Shown in pieces: positions 44,786-53,235 of a stretch of DNA of 64,000 nucleotides. Both the position numbers and the translations under genes were made by a program. The notes under the pieces were generated by a model. It saw nothing but the letters and a program-made list of their open reading frames with translations, was not told where the DNA came from and did not search any database. The stretch comes from Myxococcales bacterium (lineage in GTDB: Bacteria > Myxococcota_A > Polyangia > Polyangiales > Polyangiaceae). How positions within the stretch are numbered: position 1 is the stretch's first letter; the number at the start of each line of letters is the position of its first letter. The stretch spans positions 1 through 64,000 of the forward strand of contig JADJQX010000001.1 of NCBI GenBank assembly GCA_016712525.1, written 5' to 3'.

Positions 44786-45017
44786 TAGCAGCCTGTTGAT
44801 TTTCGGACCGAGGCCGTTCGACGTCCGCGCCCGACCCGCCGAGGCGCGATCCGAGGAGCGCCCGGAGCCTACTTTTGTAGGTGAGGACGACCCTTGGAAG
44901 TCCCCGACGGGGGACGCACCGCAGGATCGCAACGAAGGCGATCGGGATGCGGTGGCGAGCGGCCGACGACCCTTGGAAGTCCCCGACGGGGGATGGGAGA
45001 AAATCAACGGGCTGCTA
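44786..45017. mobile_element. MITE copy 1 (232 bp, TA-flanked)
   Basis: Terminal inverted repeats TAGCAGCCTGTTGATTTTC (44786-44804) and GAAAATCAACGGGCTGCTA (44999-45017) are near-perfect, with a TA at both outer ends. The element has two internal copies of ACCCTTGGAAGTCCCCGACG, each holding a GTCCCC-GACG-GGGGAC dyad. It has no transposase gene. Other copies lie at 45873 and, inverted, at 56752. Confidence 0.85.
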
Positions 45018-45091
45018 AGAATCGCGCTCGAAGGGCCCGAGCCCCTTGCCGCACGTGTCCTCGCGCACGAGCATCGCGCGAGGACACCACC

Positions 45092-45301
45092 ATGAGCACC
45101 CCCCACGGCCCGAGCCACGAGGCGCTCCTCGTCGACCTCCCGCGAGCCCAGCGCGGCGACCTCTCGCGCGTGGTCGACCACGCCATGGACACGTTCCGAC
45201 GCGAGCGACGGCGGCGTTCGCGCGGTGTGGCTCGCGTCGTATGCGCGATCGACGACCTCCTCCGCACCGACGCCCTCGAGCACGTCGACGACCCCACCTA
45301 A
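45092..45301 (+). CDS. small hypothetical protein
   Basis: A 69-residue protein (MSTPHGPSHEALLVDLPRAQ, then RRRRSRGVARVVCAIDDLLR) with basic centre and acidic end. Start ATG 45092. It ends 24 bp before the methyltransferase start, so co-transcription is likely. I do not recognise a family. Confidence 0.55.
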   Translation: MSTPHGPSHEALLVDLPRAQRGDLSRVVDHAMDTFRRERRRRSRGVARVVCAIDDLLRTDALEHVDDPT

Positions 45302-45325
45302 CCAGCCGAGAAGAGGTCCGCGATC

Positions 45326-45958
45326 ATGCGCGACCTCGACCGCGTGAACGTGGCCCTCTTCACCTACCCGAGGCTCGTCCGCGCCATCACCCCGACGATC
45401 TCGCGGGTGCACGCGATCGAGCGGAGGCCCGTGCGCATCCTCGAGGTCGCGAGCGGTACGGGAGACATGGCGACGGCCCTCTCCGAGCACGCCGCGGCGA
45501 GGCGCATCGCGATCGAGCTCGTGGGCTCCGACGTCTCCCCCGACTACGTCGCGATCGCCGAGCGTCGCGCCAAGGCTCGTGGCTCGAAGGTGCGCTTCGA
45601 GACGATCGACGCCTTCTCACTCGAGCACTTGCCCGCTCACGCGTTCGACGTCGTGCTCATGGCGCAGAGCCTCCACCACTTTCGCCCGGGCCAGCTCGCG
45701 AGGGTCATCGCCGGGGCGCGTCACGCGGCGCGGCATGCCTTCGTGGGGATCGACGTGCGTCGGAGCTTCGCGGCGTATCCCGTGGGGCTGGTCGCCGCCG
45801 CAGCCGTGTCTGCGCCCGGTTTTCTGCACGATACGGTGCTCACCCTGCGCAAGGTGTACTCCGAGGACGAGCGAGCATCCGTTGATTTTCGGACCGAGAG
45901 GCGCCGTCGTCCGCGCCCGACCCGCCAAGGCGCGATCCGAGGCGCCCGCGGAGCCTAG
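45326..45958 (+). pseudogene. SAM-dependent methyltransferase, C-terminus disrupted by MITE copy 2
   Basis: A class I methyltransferase with motif I VRILEVASGTGDMATALSEH and VELVGSDVSPDYVAIAERRA-like motif II, then FDVVLMAQSLHHFRPGQL. After SEDERAS the reading continues into the MITE (VDFRTERRRRPRP) and stops at 45958. The natural C-terminus is left at 46043-46186 (HPGFSLLEIDLSS, typical of methyltransferases). The core fold may still form, but the last strands are lost. Confidence 0.8.
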
Positions 45959-46048
45959 TTCTCTAGGTGAGCAGGCACCGCAGGATCGCAACGAAGGCGG
46001 TCGGGATGCGGCGGGGGCGACCCGAAGGGAGAAAATCAACGGTTGCTC
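45873..46048. mobile_element. MITE copy 2 (176 bp) inserted in the methyltransferase
   Basis: Inverted ends GAGCATCCGTTGATTTTC (45873-45890) and GAAAATCAACGGTTGCTC (46031-46048) match at 17 of 18 positions. It shares the body of copy 1 (GGACCGAGA, CGCGCCCGACCCGCC, CACCGCAGGATCGCAACGAAGG) but lacks the GTCCCC palindrome pair. It separates codons DERA and LLRLVGEL of the methyltransferase. Confidence 0.8.
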
Positions 46049-46186
46049 CGTCTCGTGGGGGAGCTCTCCGCCCCCGGATGCGCCGTCACGGCACGCCCCC
46101 TCCACCCGGGGTTCAGCCTGCTCGAGATCGACCTCTCTTCGACGGCACGAGACCCTTCGCAGAAGGGAGCGCATCCTCTAACGTAA
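46043..46186 (+). pseudogene. C-terminal remnant of the methyltransferase
   Basis: Open from TTG 46043: LLRLVGELSAPGCAVTARPL, then HPGFSLLEIDLSS and a stop at 46184. It is the lost end of the gene at 45326. The stop lies 4 bp before the regulator ATG (46191), so before the MITE arrived the methyltransferase and the regulator were in one coupled operon. Confidence 0.65.
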
Positions 46187-46190
46187 CGGA

Positions 46191-48716
46191 ATGACACAAG
46201 GGCCTGCCGTGGAGCTCGTCGGGCGAACGAGCGAGCTCGGCCAAGTCGTCGCCGCGGTGAAGCGGCACCCCGCGGTCGTTCAAATCGTCGGGCCTCCGGG
46301 CTCCGGTGTCTCCGCGCTCGCCACGGCCGCGGCCCACGCGCTCGGTGTTCCGAGGGTCCTCAGGTTCGACTACGCGCACACCCCCGAGGGCGTCGAGCGC
46401 GTGCTGAGCCGCGCCAAAATTGGCCATAGTTTCGAAGACTTGCTCAGTGCCAGCGCCGAGACCGTCTGGGTCCTCGACGGGGTCTTCGGGGTGCTCCCCC
46501 TCCTCCGCGAGGTGCTCTCGTCGATCACGGGCACCTCGGCGCCGACGCTGCTCGTCGCGGGCGGCGCGCGGCTCCCCTTCGGAGAAGTGGTGCACCTCGG
46601 CCCGCTCGCGCGCGACGCGGCGACGAGCCTGTACTTGGCCACGGCGCGAAGGGCGCGAGGGGAGTCCTCGCCGGACGACGCGCCGGCCGTGGTTCGCGCG
46701 GTCCTCGGCTACCTCGACGGGCTCCCTGGGGCCATCGTGGCCGCGGCCGAGCGCGCCGCGCTTCTCGGTGGAAAGCGCCTGGCCGAGCGCCTCTCGACCG
46801 ACCCCTCGACCCTCGCCGGGACGAGCCTGCATGCGTCGTTCGAGCGCGTTTGCGCGGCTCTGCCCGTGAAGGAGAGCCGCGCGCTCCGAGCGCTCTCGGT
46901 GCTCGACGGTCGGTTCTCGGCCGACGTCGCCGAGGCGATCGTGGGCACGCCCAGCGCGCTCGCGGACGTGCAGGCGCTCCGAGAGCTCGGGCTCGTCGAC
47001 GCGACGACCGCCCACGGCGAACGAAAGCTCGCGCTCCCCCGCCCGCTGCGCGACTACCTCCGCTACGCCTTCCACGACGACGGAGACGGCGCCCGCGCGC
47101 GCGCCGAAGAGCACCTCGCCCGTATCGCGCTCGATCACGCCGAGCCCCACGAAGGACCGCGTGGCCGCGTGGCACCGGCGGACGCCATCACGGCGCTCGG
47201 CGCGCTCGTGACGATGGGCAACCTCGAGGGGGCCGCACGCGTCGCTGCGAGGCTCGACGCCCAGTCGCCCGCCGCGCTCGCCACCGAGACCGGGGTGCGC
47301 GCGCTCGATCGGCTCGTCGAGGAGCTCGAGAACGAGGACCGGGCGGTCGCCACCAGCGTGACTCTGGTCGCTCGGGCGCGCGCCCACCAGACCCGAGGCC
47401 GCCTCGACCTCGCGACGGCCGATCTCACGCGCGCGAAGTCCCTCGCGAAGCGCGCGGGCGATCCCCACGCGCAGGGCCTCGCCGATCAACGCCTCGCCAG
47501 CATCCGAACCGACGGGGGTGATCCGCGGGCCGGCAAAAAGCTCGCCGAGAGGGCCTTCGAGCTCCTCGACGGGGTATCCCCGAGGGACGCCGCCGCCGCG
47601 CTCTCCACGCTCGGGACGGCCGAGATGGCCCTCGGTGAGAGCATGGACGCGCGAGAGCACTTCGTCCGCGCGCTCGCGCTCCGCGAACAGGCCCACGACG
47701 ACGAAGGCGCCGCGCAGGAGCACGCAGGGATCGGCGCGACCCTCTACCAAGAAGGCAGGCTCGCCGAGTCCGTCCGCTCGTACGATCGCGCGAAGGAGCT
47801 CCTCCAGGCGAGCCCACGCGGGGATCTCTTCGGCTACGTGCTCGCCGCGCGGGCCCTCGCCCTCCAAGAGCTCGGGCACTTCCCCGAGGCCGAGGCCGAT
47901 CTCGCGCGCGCCACCGAGGTGCTGCTCGAGCACGAGAGCCTCCGGTTTCGCAGGGTTTTTCTAGGCTATTTGGCCCAGCTCCGGCACGAGTCGAAGCGCG
48001 CGACCGAGGCCGAACGCACATACCGCGAGGCCATCTCCGAGCTCCGCGAGGCGCGTCACGTCGTCTACGCCGACCTCTTCCGGGCCTCGCTCGGGGCGCT
48101 GCTCGCCGAGCTCGGGCGAATCACCGAGGCCGAGGCCCTCTTCGACGACACTGCCGACGAAGGCGCCCCGGTGCCCACCACCCTCGCGCGACGCATCCAC
48201 CGAGGGCACGTCGCCTTGCACTATGCACGCACCGCGCGCGCCGCGGGCACCCCCTTCGAGGCCCACGTGGAGCGGGCCAAAGCTGCGCTCGGGCTCGCGC
48301 GCGAGGCCTCCTCCGACGACGACGTACGCTTCGCCGAGCGCCTCTTGGCGCGCGCCATCTCCTCCTTCGACTCGGGCGGCTCGGCACAAGAGGTCCTCAC
48401 GGTCGGCAAAGACGTGAGCTCGTTCCGGGTAGGCCCGAGGGCCCCCGTCGATTTGCGGCGCAAGCGCGCGACCCGCCTCATGCTCAAGGCGCTCGTCGAG
48501 GCGCGTGTGCAGCGCCCCGGAGAGCCGATCGTGGTCGACGCGCTCGTCAAAGCCACGTGGCCCGGGGAGCGTATCCTCCCGCAGGCAGCGCTGAGCCGCG
48601 TCTACGTCACGGTGCTCATGCTCCGAAACCTCGGGCTTCGCACCATCCTCGTCCAACGCGACGGCGGCTACCTGCTCGATCCGAACGTTCGGCTCGTCGA
48701 CGAAGGCGCCGGCTGA
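46191..48716 (+). CDS. STAND/AfsR-like transcriptional regulator with TPR and winged-helix C-terminus
   Basis: 841 residues. N-terminal NTPase-like domain (VQIVGPPGSGVSALATAAAH, residues 28-47; VWVLDGVFGVL near 93). The P-loop has V in place of the usual K (GPPGSGVS), so ATP hydrolysis is doubtful. TPR-like repeats span about 370-690 (AMLALGESMDAREHFVRALA-type). The C-terminal ~100 residues are an OmpR/SARP-type winged helix (LRRKRATRLMLKALVEARVQ, then DALVKATWPGERILPQAALS and RNLGLRTILVQRDGGYLL). It probably binds DNA and regulates nearby or distant genes. Confidence 0.82.
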   Translation: MTQGPAVELVGRTSELGQVVAAVKRHPAVVQIVGPPGSGVSALATAAAHALGVPRVLRFDYAHTPEGVERVLSRAKIGHSFEDLLSASAETVWVLDGVFGVLPLLREVLSSITGTSAPTLLVAGGARLPFGEVVHLGPLARDAATSLYLATARRARGESSPDDAPAVVRAVLGYLDGLPGAIVAAAERAALLGGKRLAERLSTDPSTLAGTSLHASFERVCAALPVKESRALRALSVLDGRFSADVAEAIVGTPSALADVQALRELGLVDATTAHGERKLALPRPLRDYLRYAFHDDGDGARARAEEHLARIALDHAEPHEGPRGRVAPADAITALGALVTMGNLEGAARVAARLDAQSPAALATETGVRALDRLVEELENEDRAVATSVTLVARARAHQTRGRLDLATADLTRAKSLAKRAGDPHAQGLADQRLASIRTDGGDPRAGKKLAERAFELLDGVSPRDAAAALSTLGTAEMALGESMDAREHFVRALALREQAHDDEGAAQEHAGIGATLYQEGRLAESVRSYDRAKELLQASPRGDLFGYVLAARALALQELGHFPEAEADLARATEVLLEHESLRFRRVFLGYLAQLRHESKRATEAERTYREAISELREARHVVYADLFRASLGALLAELGRITEAEALFDDTADEGAPVPTTLARRIHRGHVALHYARTARAAGTPFEAHVERAKAALGLAREASSDDDVRFAERLLARAISSFDSGGSAQEVLTVGKDVSSFRVGPRAPVDLRRKRATRLMLKALVEARVQRPGEPIVVDALVKATWPGERILPQAALSRVYVTVLMLRNLGLRTILVQRDGGYLLDPNVRLVDEGAG

Positions 48717-48768
48717 TCCGGCGGAAGAGGAGCTGCCCCCTCACGCCCGAACGCCCACGGCTCTGGCT

Positions 48769-49290
48769 TCATCGTTTGCCCGCGCAACCCGACTCCACGC
48801 ATTGTGAGAAGGGCGCACACGCGCCTCCAGCGCCACACACCTTCTCCATGTCGGCGCGGCAGGCCCCGCTCTGCGACTGTCCGAGGCACGTCTGGCACTC
48901 GGCCGAAGGGTTCTGCGGGGTCGCGGCGCACAGCGTGGTGGCGCACTGGGTCTTGCAGACTCCCTCTTTGCAGCCACAGGCGAGGAGCGCGTTCTGGAAC
49001 GCGCCGTACGCCGCTTGCTCCTCTTGCGCGCAGCACTGCTGGCAGGCCTGCATCGACGACTCGCCGGAGCACTTGTCGGCCGACGTGGGCGTCGACGGCT
49101 GGGCGTCTTTGCCGGAGGGGGTCGACGAGCCGTCCTTCGCCGCGGTGGCGCCGTCCTGCTCGGCGGAGCCGCCGTCGCTCGTGGTGCTCGAGTCGGGGTC
49201 GTCCGTCTGCGTGCGTGTCACGGTGGTCGTGCAGGCGAAGGCCGTGAAGGTCAGAGCGAGGGCGGCGACGGGCAAGAGGGACAGCTTCAC
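48769..49290 (-). CDS. Cys-rich lipoprotein
   Basis: 173 residues from a GTG at 49290 with a good GGAG site. The lipobox is AFACTTTVTR. A Ser/Thr/Asp-rich linker follows, then 12 or more cysteines in a CQQCC, CGCKEGVCKTQC, CQTCLGQ pattern, typical of disulphide-linked surface modules. Function unknown. It resembles the 230-residue neighbour at 49413 in layout. Confidence 0.72.
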   Translation of the reverse strand: MKLSLLPVAALALTFTAFACTTTVTRTQTDDPDSSTTSDGGSAEQDGATAAKDGSSTPSGKDAQPSTPTSADKCSGESSMQACQQCCAQEEQAAYGAFQNALLACGCKEGVCKTQCATTLCAATPQNPSAECQTCLGQSQSGACRADMEKVCGAGGACAPFSQCVESGCAGKR

Positions 49291-49412
49291 GTAAGGCTCC
49301 TTTTCGAACGACGAGCGCGGCGAGCCGCGCGAGACGGGTGATGGCACGAAGGCCGCGGCGAGGCCGCTGAGACCGACCTAAGACTCTTCGTCTCGGGGGC
49401 TCGCGAGCGCGT

Positions 49413-50105
49413 TCAAGGCATTTGGCAAAAGGCCTTCATGGCCGTGACGAATCCCGTTTTGCCAGCCACGACACACGATTTTCCGCGGCTCTCGTACGCC
49501 GCGATGCACGCCGCCGAGGGGGCGAGCTTCGCGCACTCGGGCGCCTTTTCGGCGGCCTTGCGGCACGTTTCGCGGTCCGAGGCCTTGGGGCACGTGTCGC
49601 CGGAGCACGCGAAGGAGAGGCAATCGGAATAGGACACGATCGCGTCTCCACACCCGGCGACGCCGGTGGTCTTCTCGATGCAGCCCGCCTGATTGACCAC
49701 GAAGCCGTGCATCGAGGCGTCGCCGAGCATGACCACGGGCCCCCAGGTCGGGTCCTTCTCTTTGCTGAGCATGCACTGGCCACAAGGCGTGGTGATCCCG
49801 GTGCACGCCGGGTCCTCGAAGCGGTCCGAGCTCTCGAGGCAAGCTCGCACGAGCGCGTCGATCTCGGCGTCGGTGCAGGCGGCCTTGCGGGCCGTCCCGG
49901 GCGGACCGACGAGCGGGTCGAAGCCTTGGAGATTCGGCGGGCAGACCAGCGGACCTGCGTCGACCTCGGGCTCGCTGCCACCCTCGGGGGTCGCTCCGGC
50001 TTCGGTGGTCGTCGGCTGAGGAGAGGGGCTATCCGAGGGAACGACCTCGGCCTTGCACGCCACCATCGCCACGACGCCGAGCACGAGCCACGCTGCTTTT
50101 TTCAT
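49413..50105 (-). CDS. Cys-rich lipoprotein
   Basis: 230 residues, ATG at 50105. Lipobox MVACKAEVVP. Pro/Thr-rich linker, then a domain with paired cysteines (CTGITTPCGQCML, AGCIEKTTGVAGCGDAIVSY, FACSGDTCPKA). Function unknown. Probably a surface or periplasmic protein in the same family of small lipoproteins as its neighbours. Confidence 0.72.
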   Translation of the reverse strand: MKKAAWLVLGVVAMVACKAEVVPSDSPSPQPTTTEAGATPEGGSEPEVDAGPLVCPPNLQGFDPLVGPPGTARKAACTDAEIDALVRACLESSDRFEDPACTGITTPCGQCMLSKEKDPTWGPVVMLGDASMHGFVVNQAGCIEKTTGVAGCGDAIVSYSDCLSFACSGDTCPKASDRETCRKAAEKAPECAKLAPSAACIAAYESRGKSCVVAGKTGFVTAMKAFCQMP

Positions 50106-50176
50106 GGCTCGCGGTGTAGCGCAGAGCGCCGCTCGGAGCCGCGTGCCGGGCGCCCTTCTTAGGACGTCTCAGCGAC

Positions 50177-50938
50177 TCAGGGCACACAGGTGCCCGAAGA
50201 CCCCGGGTTCTTCGCGCACTGCGGAGTACCGAACGAGCCCGTCATGCGGCCCCCCGGGAACGTGACGTCGAACGTGCCCACGGCCGACGGCTGGAACGAC
50301 GTGAACGTGATCGTGCCCGACGTCGCCTTGTTCGCGGGCGACGCGAGCGTCTCGCCGCAGGAAGCGCTGCTCTTCCCGAGGAGCGCGTCGACGAAGACCC
50401 CACCACCTTGCCCGATCGTGAATGTCCCCGGAGTGAGCGCCTGGTTGCTGCTCGGGTTCACGTACACCTGGAGGCGGAGCCTCGACATGTTCGGCCGCTC
50501 CGTCCCTAGGCCGTAGTCGTTGCAGCCACCTGCGCGGTCTTGCAGGGCGACCGCGACCGACGTGACCCGCACGCCGTTCATGTTGATCACGATGGCGTGC
50601 GCCTCGGCCGGGGCGATGGAGACGCCGGACACGGTGCCGTTCACCACGTTGCCACCCGACGGAGGTGGCGGAGGCGGCGGCGGGTTCGTCGCGCCGTCGG
50701 GAGATGCCGCGGCGTCACGCTCGGGCGTGGACGCGTCGCTCTCTGGCGTGCCCGTGGGCTTCGGCGGAGGAGCCTGCGGCTTCGTGCCCGACGCGGTCGA
50801 CGACGGCTCGGTCCGCGCTCCGACGATCTCCTCCTCGTCCTCGAGGGGCACCGAGGTCCCCGTCGCGCAGGCGATGGCAAGAACGGGCGCCACCATGGCG
50901 ACGAACACACGCAGAGAGACGACGGCGCTGAGCTTCAA
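50177..50938 (-). CDS. lipoprotein of unknown function
   Basis: 253 residues from a TTG at 50938, preceded by GAGGTG at good distance. The signal ends LAIACATGTS. A Pro-rich linker with P8 follows, then a beta-rich domain (HAIVINMNGVRVTSVAVALQ, DRAGGCNDYGLGTERPNMSR). No enzymatic motif seen. Upstream is the large minisatellite region. Confidence 0.68.
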   Translation of the reverse strand: MKLSAVVSLRVFVAMVAPVLAIACATGTSVPLEDEEEIVGARTEPSSTASGTKPQAPPPKPTGTPESDASTPERDAAASPDGATNPPPPPPPPSGGNVVNGTVSGVSIAPAEAHAIVINMNGVRVTSVAVALQDRAGGCNDYGLGTERPNMSRLRLQVYVNPSSNQALTPGTFTIGQGGGVFVDALLGKSSASCGETLASPANKATSGTITFTSFQPSAVGTFDVTFPGGRMTGSFGTPQCAKNPGSSGTCVP

Positions 50939-52074
50939 AGCACACCTCGACGGTAGAGTGCACACATCGCCCTACGCCTGCTCTTTGCGGGCGATCGAGC
51001 GCGATTTCTCACACGTAGCGATGGCTCACGGCCCGGCCTGCCTCAACTGAGAGCGGCCTAAGAAGGGCGCGCGCAGCTCTCGCATCTCGCCCGTGACCGA
51101 ATCCGCGAAGCGACGCTCCGCACCGCATCTCTCCGCTCTGCTCTCCGCTCTCCGCTCTCCGCTCTCCGGTCGCCCGTGCCCGTGCCCGTGCCCGTGCCCG
51201 TGCCCGAAGCGGCAACGCTCCGCTTCTCTCCGCTCTCCGCTCTCGCCCGTACACGTGCCCGTGCCCGTGCCCGAATCAGCGAAGCGACGCTCCGCTTCTC
51301 TCCGCTCTCCGCTCTCGCCCGTACACCTGCCCGTGCCCGTGCCCGTGCCCGAATCAGCGAAGCGACGCTCCGCTTCTCTCCGCTCTCCTCTCGCCCGTAC
51401 ACGTGCCCGTGCCCGTGCCCGTGCCCGAAACTGCGAAGCGACGCTCCGCTTCTCCCTGCTCTCCTCCCCTCTCTCCGCTCACCCGTGCCCGTGCCCGTGC
51501 CCGTGCCCGAAACTGCGACGCGCCACGGCCGACCATCGATGCCGCCAAAATAGTGTATATTACACACCTTTGACTCCACGCCTCAGCCATCGTCCCGCAG
51601 ACGCCGGGCACGGGCACGGGCACGGGCACGGGCACGGGCACGGGCGAGACCGCAGACGGCAGACGCGAGACGGCAGACGGCAGACGGCAGACGCCGGGCA
51701 CGGGCACGGGCACGGGCACGGGCGAGACCGCAGACGGCAGACGCGAGACGGCAGACGGCAGACGGCAGACGCCGGGCACGGGCACGGGCACGGGCACGGG
51801 CGAGACCGCAGACGGCAGACGCGAGACGGCAGACGGCAGACGCCGGGCACGGGCACGGGCACGGGCACGGGCACGGGCGAGACCGCAGACGGGAGACGGG
51901 AGACGGCAGACGGCAGACGACAGACACCGGGCACGGGCACGGGCAGGGGCACGGGCGAGACGGCAGACGGCAGACGGCAGACACCGGGCACGGGCACGGG
52001 CACGGGCACGGGCACGGGCACGGGCACGGGCGAGACGGCAGACACCGGCACGAGCGAAGAAGTCGGGGGGCTCC
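50939..52074. other. 1.1-kb non-coding region dominated by a minisatellite
   Basis: No gene is supported. All open frames here are by-products of the hexamer and triplet-phased repeats. The repeats are described separately. Confidence 0.7.
51131..52045. repeat. mirror-arranged hexamer minisatellite
   Basis: Left half (51131-51530): four to five units of (CCCGTG)n with a CGAAGCGACGCTCCGCTTCT segment. Right half (51600-52045): about six units of (GGGCAC)n with GAGACCGCAGACGGCAGACG. The hexamer runs point in opposite directions around a short AT-rich centre (51545-51580). The centre holds the dyad GTGTA-TAT-TACAC at 51553-51565. Confidence 0.85.
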
Positions 52075-53235
52075 CTACGCCGATCGGAGCGTGATGAGCG
52101 CGATCGCCGGGGCCGCGCCGAGGCGAATGGGCGGGCCCGTGGTGCCGAGACCGGGGTGCACGTAGAGCGTCGAGCGCCCCTCGGTGTAGACGTCGACGTT
52201 GAACCGGTGCGCGAGCGTGGCGAGCGACATACGCCGCGCCAAAAAGGGGATCGCGAGCTGGCCTCCGTGCGTGTGGCCCGAGAGCTGGAGGTCGACCCCG
52301 CGCTTCACGGCCTCGGGGAACACCTCCGGGTCGTGGGCGAGGAGCACACACGGCGCGCCCTCGGGTCGCGCGGCGAGCGCCGCGTCCATGTCGGCACGAC
52401 GGGTCCAGGTGTCGTCGATCGCGGCGAGGTAGAGCGTGGCATCTCCGCGCGTGAGCGTTTGCCCCTCGTTGCGGAGCACACGCACACCGCGCTCCCGGAA
52501 ATAGCCAATCATGGGCTCGCCGTCGCCGAAGTAGTCGTGATTCCCCATCGACACGAACACCCCGTCGGTCGCGCGGAGCGCTCCGACCACCTCGGCGATG
52601 TCGTCGTGGAAGGCCACGCCGCTCGTGACGAAATCTCCGGTGAGCACGGCCGCGTCGGGGCGAAGCGCGTTGGCGCGTTCGGCCCAGCGTTTTCCCCACG
52701 ATTTTGGCGTGTACGAGCCGATGTGCAGGTCCGACAAGTGGGCAATCGTGTACCCGTCGAACGCGGCGGGGAGCCCCGAGACACGCACCTCGACGCGCCG
52801 AATCTCCGTCCACCTCCGGCGCACGTAAATGCCATACGCCCCCACGGCGAGCCCGAGCAGGTACACCCGCGAGAAGAACACGAGCGGCAAGAGCTCCCCG
52901 CCCGTCACGAGCCCGACGATCGGCCGCACCACGAGGAAGAGCGCGCTCGGCACGAGGGCGAAGATGCACGCGCACCAATGCACGAAGTACGGCACGTAAA
53001 ACCAGGTGACGAGCCGCTCCTCGCCCTTGCGGTCCTCGAGGCCGTGCCACACCCTCGCGACGAAGCCCCCGACACCGAGGAGCACGAAGACGAGCGCCAG
53101 ACCCACGCTCGCGAGCGCGCCGAGACCACGCTCCCTCGCTGCCCCGAAGACGCCGAGGGTGGGGCCGAGGTGGGCGACCACCGTGCCGTAGAAGAGCATC
53201 ACGACCATGCGGCTCGGCCGCGGCGGCAGCTTCAC
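52075..53235 (-). CDS. membrane-anchored calcineurin-like metallophosphoesterase
   Basis: 386 residues. About four N-terminal transmembrane helices (VVMLFYGTVVAHLGPTLGVF, LALVFVLLGVGGFVARVWHG, CACIFALVPSALFLVV, YLLGLAVGAYGIYV), then the phosphoesterase core: IAHLSDLHIGSY (D-x-H), VLTGDFVTSG, SMGNHDYFGD (GNHD), and LSGHTHGGQ. All metal ligands are present. The family includes YkuE-type enzymes. It starts at GTG 53235 overlapping the kinase stop by 4 bp, so the two are coupled. Confidence 0.88.
   Translation of the reverse strand: MKLPPRPSRMVVMLFYGTVVAHLGPTLGVFGAARERGLGALASVGLALVFVLLGVGGFVARVWHGLEDRKGEERLVTWFYVPYFVHWCACIFALVPSALFLVVRPIVGLVTGGELLPLVFFSRVYLLGLAVGAYGIYVRRRWTEIRRVEVRVSGLPAAFDGYTIAHLSDLHIGSYTPKSWGKRWAERANALRPDAAVLTGDFVTSGVAFHDDIAEVVGALRATDGVFVSMGNHDYFGDGEPMIGYFRERGVRVLRNEGQTLTRGDATLYLAAIDDTWTRRADMDAALAARPEGAPCVLLAHDPEVFPEAVKRGVDLQLSGHTHGGQLAIPFLARRMSLATLAHRFNVDVYTEGRSTLYVHPGLGTTGPPIRLGAAPAIALITLRSA

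Noticed and set aside
44796..45095. A small protein encoded by the MITE
   Set aside because: The frame comes from the repeat body, is not kept equally in copy 2, and has no start signal.
51131..52045. CRISPR-like array
   Set aside because: There is no constant repeat plus unique spacer pattern; the units are simple hexamers and near-identical longer units.
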